Origin: Amoebophrya sp. AT5.2
Taxonomy: Eukaryota > Sar > Dinophyceae > Syndiniales > Amoebophryaceae
DNA length: 17,234 bases
NCBI GenBank assembly: GCA_005223375.1
Contig: RXOD01004912.1
Coordinates: forward strand, 1 to 17,234
Direction: 5' to 3'
Shown: positions 1-9,156 of the stretch, piece by piece
Layout of the letters: each line of letters opens with the position of its first letter
How positions within the stretch are numbered: position 1 is the stretch's first letter
Position numbers and translations under genes: made by a program
The notes under the pieces: generated by a model
What the model saw: only the letters and a program-made list of their open reading frames with translations
Told to the model about the DNA's origin: nothing
Database searches by the model: none

Positions 1-1404
1 ACTCGGCGTAGAAGTCCACTTTCGTCGCGTACGCTAGGCGCGGCAGTTTGTCCCCCACCACAAGCTTGAAGGCCACGATCGTGAGCAGCATGGTGAAAAC
101 GATTCCAAGCCTGGCGTCCAAATTGGACTCCGCCTCCTCGCCCCCGGCGCCCCCGCCCCCTCCGGCCCCTTGCTCTAGCGCGAAACTTGTGAACGCGCAG
201 CTCGTAAGCCCGAAGAGCGGGGCCAGGACGCTGCGCGTGAAGTGCTGGTGCTTGCGCGAAATAATCAGAGTCGACTCGAACTTTTGCTTGCTGCCGATGC
301 CGCCAAAGTTCTGCGCGGCGGGCTCGTGCAAGTTCCACTCGTCGATCAAAGACTCGGCCATCAATTTCGTGTTCACCTTGTTGCGCTTCATCACGAAGTA
401 CTTCCCGTAGTCGGGGTTTGCCCGCACGCCCGCGCCCCACATGCGGATCTGGATCGTCAGGGACTGCACGTCGCAGGGAAACTCCTTCAGCTGGAAGCTC
501 GCGCTGAAGGTGCCGGTGAAAAATCCGGACCGCCGCATGGTGCCGACGGGATCCTTCGGACCGTCGCGGCGATACATGGTTTTCTCCAGCGGCCGTCGGT
601 TTCTCGTTCGTGGTCTTCTCGCAGGAGCATCGCCGGTGTCCTGGTCGGGGATTCTGGAGTCATGCTGATCTTCGCTTTCGTGAGAAGCACCGCCCACACC
701 CCCGACGGTCACGTCATCCGTAGACACTGGAACAAGGCGGCCTCCTGGTGACGCTACCTCCGGCTCCCGCTCCAACTCCAACCCAGAGACGCACGAGAAG
801 GGCGCCCCCCCCGCGTCAGGCATGCATTCCAATTCCTCGTCCGCGTCCAGCTTCAGGACCGGCTCAAACGCGGCCTCCGTCAGCTCTACACAGTTGGCAA
901 AGAACAGCGTGGGCCTCGTATTCACGTACACAAACTCGTCGAAGTACTCCGGTTTCACGTTTCGGAAGGCTGGATCGAACCAGTCCACCGTTAGGTTGAA
1001 GCGCGCGCGAAACGTGTTCTCGAGCGGATTTACGGCGAGCAGGGCGACCCACTCAAGGTGAAGCGTAACCGCGTTTGGAAAGGCGGGGAAGTGCCCGTGG
1101 TGTGCGAAAAATCGATACTGCGCGACGTCACACCGGTCGAAGGGATAGTGATAGAGCGGGAACCGCGCTGCCGCTGCAACGTGCGACGTCGATGCTGTGC
1201 CCTTTTTTTCCACCTCCTCGTCCCCGTCGTCCAGATCTTCTTCTTCAGCCCGGAAGCCTACAGAGAGTTCGTGGCCAATGTCGACCAGACGCCGTGTGAG
1301 AACATCTTCACGCTCAGCCTCAGCGGACTTGAGGAGGGAACGCTGCTGCTCGTGCCTCTGCCGAACATGGAGCTCCTCGCGGTCGCGCCGCTCGCGGGGA
1401 GATC
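1..1404 (-). CDS. Pentameric ligand-gated ion channel (Cys-loop superfamily) homologue, 3' part cut by window edge
   Basis: The minus frame is open from before 1404 to the left edge. Read 5' to 3' it has a charged helix-forming stretch (REELHVRQRHEQQRS), an acidic stretch, then an extracellular-domain pattern: LHLEWVALLAVNPLENTF, then TVDWFDPAF (the family's W-x-D-P), then RPTLFFANCVEL. The Pro-loop follows near 465-490 (KEFPCDVQSL, family FPxDxQ). TM1 is near 170-250 (SVLAPLFGLTSCAF). TM2 and the TM2-TM3 loop are near 5-100 (FTMLLTIVAF, then KLPRLAYATKVDFY). In the family these proteins form five-subunit ligand-gated pores in membranes. Two oddities: the positions of the two Cys-loop cysteines hold other residues, as in bacterial homologues, and the TM1-TM2 loop carries a Gly/Glu-rich insertion of about 20 residues (bases about 115-175). 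TM3 and TM4 lie outside the window. Ligand and ion selectivity cannot be told. The first exon is probably the acidic exon at 1807-2524. Family call fairly sure, exon start less so. Confidence 0.75.
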
Positions 1405-1806
1405 CTACTAGAATGCCCATCGATCCGGCAACGCTGACGGTGCAAGCCCAACCGCAAGGTAGTTGTAAGCACTTTCCGGACCGGGCCCGTGTCGACCACG
1501 AACCCGAAAGCGACAAAGAACCACTTTCTTGTTGATGGACGCATGTTTTTTGTTCAACATCAGCGAAGATTAGATGGTCAACACCATGACAGAATAAATG
1601 AGGCGAGAATGTAGGGAAAGCGGACGATGAATCCCCGGACGCGCAACTTGCATCTCTGTTCTTCATTCGCCAACAACCATCAACGGAGAGCAGGCCATCT
1701 CGAACACGATGGATGACGTCATCTATCATGATCATGATCTTCGTACAATTTCACTTGCCACCTGCTGGCAAGGTCTTCCAGCATCAGCCCGCTTGCGGCC
1801 ACTCAC
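1405..1806 (-). other. Proposed intron between acidic exon and channel exon (402 nt)
   Basis: Donor GTGAGT at 1806, acceptor TAGTAG ending at 1405. The tandem TAGTAG offers a second in-phase acceptor three bases upstream (H-G-S or H-V-G-S at the joint). The segment includes in-frame stops and a perfect 14-base palindrome at 1725-1738. It also contains a short open frame starting at 1544 with a signal-anchor-like start (MRPSTRKWFFVAFGFVV), which ends in a stop and is out of frame with the channel. Confidence 0.45.
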
Positions 1807-2524
1807 CGTGATTTTCCCTCAACTTCTGGACGGTCGTTTTTGCCTCTTCGTCTTCCAGCAGCTCCGCGAGTCCACTGTCGGCCAGCTCTTGCGCCGCTTC
1901 GTTTTCCTGGTGGTCGCTTTGAATTCCAATGTCTGACAACGACTGCTGGCTGTCCATTTTGGCCATTCCGTCCAGGATCGCGTTGCGCGTCACGTCGCCG
2001 GGCTGTGGTGTGCCGAGGAGTTCCGACGCGAATGCGGTGCGTGGAGACGGGCTCCTCCTTTTCTGTTGAGCAGGCGTTGACGCGAATGCGGTGCGGCGCT
2101 GTCCGCTTTCCACCTCCTCGAGCTGCAAGGCTGACGTTTGGACGCGCTCCTTCGACACCATCCGACCGCTCGTGAAATCCTCAAAAGCAGCTTCCGCGGC
2201 GTTTGTGTTGTCATTCAATTCGTCGGGCCCCTCGTTCCCGTCGCCGTCGCTCACTGCTGCGAGAGCTAACTCGGCAGGGTCATCGGGTTGCGGCAGCTCG
2301 TCTTCGGTCGGTGTCATTGCATCCAAGGCGTCAGCCATGTGGGCTTTCGCATCTTCCTCGCTCTCGCCGGCCGCGGGTTCGGGAAGCTCCCCGACTTGCT
2401 TTTCCTCGAGGGTGGAGGACGGGGCGTCAGGAATTTCGCCGGCGCTCTCATCGTCGGCACCCGGATCCGGGGGCTCGTCATCTTCGCCAGTGTCCTCGCC
2501 GTGAGCGGCAAAAACGGTCGCCAT
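1807..2524 (-). CDS. Acidic, Glu/Asp-rich 5' exon, probably the N-terminus of the adjacent channel gene
   Basis: The exon starts at ATG 2522-2524 in a good context (A at -3, G at +4), giving MATVFAAHGEDTGEDDEP. It encodes about 239 residues, rich in Asp, Glu, Ala, Ser and Pro, without signal peptide, membrane segment or recognised domain. It holds a repeated RTAFAS motif and ends in a charged region (LLEDEEAKTTVQKLRENH). The frame meets a stop at 1784, but a canonical donor (CACG|GTGAGT) sits at 1806. The best in-phase acceptor, TAG|GA at 1405, joins RENH to GSPRERRDREE, so charged sequence continues into the channel exon. The frame is also open upstream to 2779, but that part looks non-coding. 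Alternatives: a separate gene for an acidic protein with an unseen last exon, or a channel gene with its own start at 1544. The joined model is inference. Confidence 0.5.
2025..2095 (-). repeat. 17-base direct repeat coding for RTAFAS twice
   Basis: GACGCGAATGCGGTGCG on the plus strand occurs at 2025-2041 and 2079-2095, 54 bases (18 codons) apart in the acidic exon. Exact identity at the DNA level suggests a recent local duplication. Between the copies lies a basic Ser/Pro stretch (QQKRRSPSP). Confidence 0.85.
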
Positions 2525-4366
2525 CTTTTTCAGGAGGCAAAATGGCCCGATGCCGTTTATTGGACGATGAAATAGCGACGGGTCTACCTTTATTCCCCGG
2601 CGTGAACGTGAAGATATGGCGCCGGCGCCTGCGGCTCCGGGTTCTTGCCGGTATGCGCCGTCCGGCTGGTGCGGGTGCGCACCGTGCTCGAACTGGAACT
2701 GCGCGAGATGGTCACGAAGGAGTGGAGCAACTACACCCGGCATCTTGTTTATTCTCGATCTTTCATTATATGATCTCAAGAAGTGGCAGCTACTGGTACC
2801 TCCCTCGTCGATAAATTCTTCTTGTCGCTTTGTTATAATTTTACACTACCTCCACCAGCAGCAGCACCTACAACTCCTGTCAGTACTATTAATTTAAGTA
2901 ACTTTACGTAGTTGATACAGATGGCGGGGAGGGAACAGGGACAAATAAACGTCCTCGTTCTCATTATCGATCATGACACGAAGTACGTATACGGGGCTTG
3001 TACTCAAAAGCTAAAGCACGAATGCATTAATTTACGATTATATGTCGAGGACGATGGCGCCGGCGCGCGCGCGAAAGTAACCATCGAGATCGAGCGACTC
3101 AGTTATATCAGCGATTCTCTCGTCATCGTTTGTCTCAGTCTCACAAAAGGAAAAGCAATCACTCAATGAATACGAATAGGAATGCACCGTATCTTTCTAT
3201 GAACTTGCTGGAGCGAGGCCGCATTGATGACATTCAGATTCACATACACACTGTTGATTTTGGCGACCACCCTCAAGAAAAAGCCTGCGGGCTGCTCGTT
3301 GTCCTTTCAACGACGAAATCCCGCCGGCGCTTTAATGTTACAAAACAGATACTGTTGGTTCATCCGCCCGTACGAGGAGCTGCCGCTGATCTCCATTAAT
3401 TCGAAATCTTTAATAAATCATTCAAATCAAAATTGGAAGAGGTAGGTCCTCGCCCTCGCCCAGACAGCGACAAGGACTTCCGAGCCAATCCTGGCATCGC
3501 GGCCCCAAATAATTCAAGAAATCAGATTCAGATATACTTAGTTAGAGCTTGAGCTCGAAGAATCTGCATCGTGCTTCTGCCGATACATAGTCCTAAACAG
3601 CGACACCTGTAGAAGAATGAATCAATAGTATCCTATTATCTAACTATTCCTTCGTATTCATTGGTATCCTCCGGCTCCGCCACGCTCACGAAGGACCGGG
3701 CTAGGCTCATCCTCATCCTCATGATGATCCAGAGAAATGAGCCTGCATCTTCTGTGTCTGTCTGCTCCGTCCACCAGCGACCTGCTGCTCTAACTCAATC
3801 TTCAATTTCTATTTGAAGTATTACAACTGCAAGCGAAGGAGCTGAAGTAGTCTCAGTACATTCAACATTGGTTCCAGGAGGGATGACCAGGAACACGATA
3901 CTTACATACTCTGCGCCGCAAAAGTATTTGACAAAAAAAAGCTCGTTTCTTGCTTCGATGACGCAAAGCGTAGGCCCTGCACGTTCTGCTTCAAAATTTG
4001 ATTCTAGGGTTGCTGGAGTAAGTTCTAACGCGCTCCTCACTTGGTGAAGCTGCAGATGTTCTTGATGACTTTGTAAGTTTTACATAGAGTAGAGTTATAG
4101 CGGCACAAGCACTGATTTGTTCTATAATTGTTCCCTAGAAGAAGAAGTGCTGTCAATAACAATACCTGGTGCCTCCAGCTGTACGGTAGCTCTAGCTGTT
4201 CGAGCTGTTGTAGTATTCTTGTTTCGCCAACGATATTTTTTGAATTCATAATTTTCCACGCTTCTAATTCATTGTTTGTTTGCAGGGACGAGCGCGGAGG
4301 TCGCCGCACAAGCCTTCTGCTTCGCCTTGGTTCAGGTTCACGCACCCCGCAAGCGGAGACCAACAC
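2525..4366. other. Intergenic region between the cathepsin C and channel genes
   Basis: About 1.8 kb with no supported gene. It should hold the 3' UTR of the cathepsin C gene (next to 4367) and the 5' UTR or trans-splice acceptor of the channel gene (next to 2524). It is more A/T-rich than the flanking exons and has TAC/GTA-rich runs near 2855-2920. Short open frames on both strands (for example 2912-3169, 3130-3399, 3795-4040 and 4037-4366) show no family resemblance and no composition bias typical of the coding exons here. No tRNA or mobile-element gene was seen. Confidence 0.6.
2531..2549 (-). other. Possible relict of the dinoflagellate spliced leader
   Basis: On the minus strand this reads CGGGCCATTTTGCCTCCTG, ending six bases before the ATG at 2524. 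The dinoflagellate spliced leader ends in GTAGCCATTTTGGCTCAAG. GCCATTTTG is identical, followed by one mismatch and then CTC; the 5' end and the final bases differ. About 13 of 21 positions match. The position just upstream of a start codon is what a reinserted trans-spliced cDNA would give, but a nine-base identity can occur by chance. Confidence 0.3.
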
Positions 4367-7300
4367 TCACTTTCCCATCGCTTGTGCCAGCACTTCGCCG
4401 GCTGAGAGCGCCTTCGCGGCCGCTCCCGTGGCTGAGTTCTTCACAAGCACGCTCTTCTTCTCCTTGTTCGCAGCGTAAGAGCCAGAGGCAGTGGCAGCAG
4501 CAACGCGACCACTTCCAGTAGCACCACCGGTGGCTGAAGCTCCACCTGCACCAGCACCAGCGGCCCCCAACGCGACGAGGTCCTTCTCGAGTCTGTCCAT
4601 GTCCGGCTGGAACCACACCGCCTGGTGCTCGATGCCCCCCGCGTTTTCGCCGCGCTTGTACAGAAAATACCCACCGTCGCCGAACTCCTTTCCCCACGAG
4701 TTGCGGATCGTCCAGTACGGCGTCGCGTCCTTCCCGCCGCTCACGCCGAACCCGACCGCAACCATCGCGTGCGTTGTCAGCTCCCAGTCGAGGACTTCTT
4801 CGCTTCCGGTGCCGCCGGACGAAAAGGCGGTGCTGTGCCGATAATTGGTTGCGAAGTCGTGCCGATCATGGGTGGAGTGATGTTCATCCAGTAGATTCCT
4901 GATCTTCGTGCTCAAAGATAGAAGTGTAGCAAGTGCAAGATGAAGATCTAGAACTAGATCATGTTGCAGTACGAGTAGGAGTACGTACACGTAAACTTTC
5001 CGGGCACCTGTTGCTCTTCTTCGTTCCGGCAGCGAGCGCTTTTCCTTCACCTCTCTGCACCCAGTGCTGGTGGCTTTTCGGCTGCGGAGGCGGACTGAAC
5101 ACTCCGCCAGCATAGGCAGAGAGATTGTCAGGGACCTCCGCGGCCACCGCAACCGGCCCGTTCAGGAAGATTTCTCGCTTCATCAGCTCCTCGTTGCAGG
5201 CACCGTAAAAGCCGCCGACGTAGCCGTAGTCCTTAACGAAGTAGGTAAGGCCCTTCAGCAGCTTCTGCAGCTTCGGGTCGACGTTTTTCAGCTCACCGAG
5301 AGTTTCTTCACTCGGCTGGCCAAGTACAGGCCCGTCGTACACCGGGAACAGGTCCTGGTTCACGGCCCCGAAGCCAGCTGCCGCAAAGCTGCGGGCGACG
5401 GAGGCCACCGCGTCGCGGGCGGAGGAAGCCAGCAGGTCCGACATGGAGTGCTCGCTCGTGTGACCTGCTGCCTCGCGCAAGAATGACGCAGTACCACCCA
5501 GCGCACGAAACTTTGCGGGCAACAAGCGCGAAGGCCGGACGTTGTCCGGGCGGAACACAGTCCAGTCCATTTTGTAGGGGGCCTCGACCGGTCCGACGAA
5601 CTGCGGCGCTTCGTCGTGCGGGCCGACGAAGTCTCTAGATTCCACGAAGAACTGCGCCGAAGATGATGATTCCTGCTCGGCTGCCGGCGCCAGCTGCGCC
5701 GTGCGCGCGTAGTTTCTGCTTGTGATTCTGTCCTTGTTCTTCGTCGTCATTCGGATCATCGACGAGGGCGAGGGAATGCCCCGGCCCCACCCCTTCCGTT
5801 TCATCAGCTTTGCGGCAGCGCTGGCATTCGCCGCGAGAAAGGACGTCCTACTATTGCCCGCATTTTCGTCTTCCGATTCCGCCGCTGCCGCGGGGGACGA
5901 CGGACCACACGAATCTCGCTCCGCCATGCATTTCTCCATGGATGTAAACCCCAGGTCGCGCGCGTCTCCTTCCTCGTACGGCACGCACGCGAGGTTCTTG
6001 ATTCCGTACTCCTTTGCGTGGCGGCCGACGAGAAAGGGCAGCCCGCCGTTGCAGCCTTGGTTCGTTTCCGAACAGGAGACGACGGACTCGGGGGAGAGCT
6101 GCAGCGGGATGTCGAGGTTGAACCTGCGACGCAAACCGATGCGGAAGCGGGCCTCGATCGCGGCAACAGAGGCGATGGCGTAGCAGCTGCCGCACGAACC
6201 CTGGTTCAAAACCTCGGACTGGGCAAACACGGTCTCCGCCGCGGTGGCGTGCCAATCGAAAGCCTGTCGTGTGTTCAAAATCATGGTCCGGCTGCTGCAC
6301 CTTGATGTTTGTGCATGGATGTGCAGCTCATTGTATTGTTCCAATACAAAAACCAAGACCACATATGAGAATGAAGCAAAGGATGCGAGGAGGAGGACCA
6401 CACGTCGTCCTGCAGCGAACCCGCTGTGCGAACAAAGAATTGTGCGTGAGCTCTACATGCTTTCATTTCTAATTTTTATCGTCTCGCGTTTTTGAACGCT
6501 ACTTGATGCCGTCATTGTTCCATTGGGAGTCAGTTGAGTCCCAATCGTACTGCTGACGAACCTGTGGGGTTGCCTTTTTCGCGAGGCTGTCCGGTGTTGC
6601 GTTCGACCAGTCGGAGAGAACGCTTTCCACCTGAGCGGCGTTCTTCAGCGGGTTCTTGTTCCACTCCTCACTGGGCGGCGTGGGCATTGTGCGACCCAGC
6701 GCTCCGGCCGGCACCGGAAAGAAGGCGACAGCTGCCTCCGCTCCTGCAGCCGCCGCGGCTGGACGTGGACCACGAATAGGAGCCAGAACGCGCTTCTTTT
6801 GCTTGGCCTTGCCGTTCGCCTTCGCCGTTCCGTCTTCTTCAACGAGGCGGACGAAGGACGACAGCGACACGTCACCTCCAGCACCAGCAGCTCCTGCTTC
6901 CCCATGTCCTGCTCCCTGCTCTGCCAAAGACGATTTTTTTTGCTTGATGCCGTACCAGCATTTCACGCGGTTTTGGTTTTCGTGCAGCTGGGCCCCCGCG
7001 TTCGGTTTCTTCGCGGACGGAGTTTCGGTGGAGGAGGCCCAGCCCACGATGGTTCTGCCGCAGTCGGACTTGAAGTCCGAGACTGTGCCGTCGTCGTTCT
7101 CGCCGTAATACTTGCTTTCCGAGAGCTGGTCCCGAGGCAGAGACGGCAACGACTCAAAGTGGAAGTACGCGAAAAGCGAGGTCGTCTCAGACGAATCATG
7201 ATCCTTCTGCTCCTGCAGCATCATGTCCCGGTCGCGGGACTTCACCAGCCGCAATTCCATGCCCTCATCGTAGGCCATCGTCCAGGTGGACGAGGAGGGG

Positions 7301-7992
7301 GGAGATGTTTCCGCGCCGTCGCCCTCAGGCTGCGGAGACAGGGAATGCACCTGGGGGTGAGCAGGAAAGTCAATTGGCCGCCGAAGTCGAAGAAGATCCG
7401 AGAAATTAAAGTTCGGAGATCTACAACTGAGGTGGTTCACCCGCCTTTCTAAGATACTGGATGCAAAAAGAAGAATCTCTTCAATGAATCTCAAGGTTGA
7501 TAAAATAAAGGTAAGGCAGCTGCGGCCGTCCTCCCGTGAGAGTGTAACTACTACTAGTACCAGTACTATACAGCTACAGTAGTAGTAGCTACATGTTTGC
7601 TGCTGTACCGTCATTTTTCCTCCAGGGTGCAATTCCACATCAGCGAAGTGGTAAAACTTGTCGAGCAGTCCCGCTCCTGCCGTGGCTGCGGCATGAGCAT
7701 GAACCTCCTGCTCCTGAGGCGGACCTTTATCTTTCTTTTGAGGAGTAGCTTCGAATTTTCCCTCCAGGTCCAGCGTCGCGGTTACTGTGCTCGGGAACTG
7801 CCAGCCACAGGACTCCTCCGACCCATACAAGCGCCACTTTCCCCCCACCTGGTGCTCCTCGCAATGGATCGGGAGGTCGGCCTGCGCGCCGTACGGGGAG
7901 GACGAGAGGAGAACCAGAACCACCGCGGAAGCTGCCGCGGTCGTGCGTGGTCCGGCGGCACGAGTACCACCACGACGCGAGATCATGTTCAT
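4367..7992 (-). CDS. CTSC: Dipeptidyl peptidase I (cathepsin C / DPAP), secreted or lysosomal
   Basis: Exons 7992-7609, 7350-6503, 6300-5008 and 4898-4367 join in phase to give 1018 residues. This papain-family enzyme removes dipeptides from protein N-termini in acidic compartments. A signal peptide (about residues 1-38, AVVLVLLSSS, then GAQA) precedes D39-L-P-I-H-C. In cathepsin C the first mature residue is an Asp that binds the substrate amino group, so this end fits exactly. The exclusion domain covers about 39-330 (WTMAYDEGMELRLV, GRTIVGWAS). The catalytic domain has NQGSCGSCY (Q444, C450, with the Tyr after Cys typical of cathepsin C), YVGGFYGACNEELMK, GPVAVAAEV, LTTHAMVAVGFG (H885) and RNSWGKEFGDGGYF (N908). 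The family is usually 450-700 residues. The excess is mostly a low-complexity insertion between about residues 520 and 790 and an Ala/Gly-rich tail after 935. Dipeptidyl activity is inferred from these motifs. Confidence 0.9.
4899..5007 (-). other. Intron 3 of cathepsin C gene (109 nt)
   Basis: Donor AACAG|GTGCCC at 5007, acceptor ATCAG|GAAT at 4899. The joint completes one Arg codon and brings the His-containing motif into frame with the upstream exon. CAGG is shared by both ends. A perfect 7-bp inverted repeat, GATCTAG-AA-CTAGATC, lies at 4945-4960. A second donor-like AG|GTGAAG lies 44 bases upstream in the exon but would not join in phase to this acceptor. Confidence 0.75.
4945..4960. repeat. 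Perfect 7-bp inverted repeat in cathepsin C intron 3
   Basis: GATCTAG, two bases, CTAGATC, in the middle of the 109-base intron. Confidence 0.85.
6301..6502 (-). other. Intron 2 of cathepsin C gene (202 nt) flanked by a CATCAAG direct repeat
   Basis: Donor CATCAA|GTAGCG at 6502, acceptor CATCAAG|GTGC at 6301. The same seven bases, CATCAAG, stand at both ends. The first in-frame stop (TAG) is inside the donor. GT-AG removal joins DGI-K to CSSRTMILN and restores the frame of the catalytic domain, while exact removal of one repeat unit would put the protein out of frame. A perfect 8-bp hairpin with a 3-base loop lies at 6331-6349. Confidence 0.75.
6331..6349. repeat. Perfect 8-bp hairpin in cathepsin C intron 2
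   Basis: TTGTATTG, loop TTC, CAATACAA. It is about 30 bases from the acceptor. Confidence 0.85.
7351..7608 (-). other. Intron 1 of cathepsin C gene (258 nt)
   Basis: Donor ATGACG|GTACAG at 7608, acceptor CCCCCAG|GTGCAT at 7351 behind a pyrimidine-rich tract. The length is a multiple of three without an in-frame stop, so the frame reads through it, but the translated segment has no counterpart in the exclusion domain and removal joins GGKMT to VHSLSPQPEG. Near the donor is an imperfect palindrome at 7544-7592 (arms of 14 bases, 12 matching), rich in GTA/TAC. Confidence 0.75.
7544..7592. repeat. Imperfect palindrome rich in GTA/TAC in cathepsin C intron 1
   Basis: The left arm GTAACTACTACTAG pairs with the right arm GTAGTAGTAGCTAC at 12 of 14 positions across a loop of about 21 bases. 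It lies close to the intron donor. Confidence 0.7.
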
Positions 7993-9156
7993 GTTGACGC
8001 CCAGTTTTGCTTTTGCGGTGATTCTTGAGGAGGTTCAAGTCAATTGCACAAACAGAAGCTCTCGGAGTGATTTCAGTAGGCGGACATACGAAGTGGCCAC
8101 GAGCAATCGTGGTCCCTACCCCTAAACGAACCTACCAACCTAGATTTTTTGCTTTCAATCGATTTCGCACGTCTGGGTGATCTCTGTCTAGCTGGTGGGA
8201 GCGCCAGCGTCGTTCGTGCACTGCACAATGTTGAAAATGATGGGGGAAGATTTAGATTTTTATGCAGGCAGCGCCGATGACGATGGCCGTGGGCGGGGCC
8301 GATGTCATCTAGGTGTAACAAGTTGTTTTAGTTGTAGGAGCAGCAGCTACGTAGTAGAATAATATTTTTAACAAATGCGATGAATCCACGAACTTTCTCA
8401 AGCACTCGGAACCTTTTCGATTTGGTGACTCTCGTAGTTGATACAATATTCATTGCACGGCGCTCACGCTTCGTCTCTCGCTATCCTCGTTTCAAGGTCA
8501 AACAAATTCGACGAAGAGCCCGGAACAAGAAAAAACTACCGACGAGAAACACAAACAAAAGCAAGTGCTCCAGAATGGCGATGAAGAAAGCCTCTGCTGG
8601 CGATCACCAGCATGATCAATCACTATCACATCCGAGAGTCCAAGGGTTGCGCGTAGACTCGAGTGCTCGCGCTGGCAGATGCCTCTTGGTCTTGCCAGAG
8701 TCCTCCCCTGGGGAACCTGCTCGCGCGACAGACAGCGCGCGCGAGACCTTCTGCAATGTCCTGGGATGTTTTTGCTTGCTCTTCGCTCGCCGACGCCGAA
8801 GCGAGTGTCTCATCCAATCTAAGTAATAGAAATCGATCGCATCACGATGGTGATCGCGTAGAGGGGTTTAGGCAACAACTTCGGCAAAAGACGGGGGGCC
8901 AGACGCCGCTGCAGTGAAAGTGATACGGCAGCAAGAATCGGCACGCCAGATTCTCCAGCTTCGTCTAGATGATGTTCTTGCGTACAACTACTCTTTTTTC
9001 TTCAAGGCCGCAATCAGAACCAATTCGCCGCGCTCGCTAGATTTCTTGATCTTGGTGCGGTCGCACCAGAACTTCGGACGTCCCCGACAGCGTTCCGCCC
9101 AAGTAGATCGTCATGTTCGCACTCATCCCAATCCCAAACCCAACCGGAAATCCCGA
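7993..9156. other. Intergenic region between the MAM33 and cathepsin C genes
   Basis: About 1.16 kb that should contain the 3' UTR of the MAM33 gene and the 5' UTR of the cathepsin C gene. A 148-codon plus-strand frame at 8380-8826 is basic and Ser/Arg-rich without any recognised motif. A 40-codon minus frame at about 8988-9109 ends in a Lys-rich tail but lacks a start codon. Neither is supported as a gene. No RNA gene or repeat element was recognised. Confidence 0.6.

Noticed and set aside
1320..1544. A minus frame beginning MRPSTRKWFFVAFGFVV as a signal peptide for the channel
   Set aside because: It is out of frame with the channel, ends in a stop, and no convincing donor-acceptor pair in the right phase joins it to the extracellular domain. 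Kept only as an alternative start.
1955..1972. CCATTTTGGCCATT on the plus strand resembling the spliced-leader core
   Set aside because: It is within the acidic coding exon, on the opposite strand, and is explained by the codons for AKMD. The similar CCATTTTGG near 13842-13852 is calpain coding sequence.
8026..8040. CCTCCTCAAG on the minus strand upstream of the cathepsin C start as another spliced-leader relict
   Set aside because: Only the last six bases (CTCAAG) match the leader end; the CCATTTTG core is missing.
8380..8826. Plus-strand frame of 148 codons
   Set aside because: Basic, Ser/Arg-rich product, no recognised motif, opposite to the direction of all supported genes, and no splice or context evidence.
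8988..9109. Minus frame of about 40 codons (GRPKFWCDRTKIKK to LIAALKKKE)
   Set aside because: Looks protein-like at its end but has no start codon, no family match I can name and no exon that obviously joins it.
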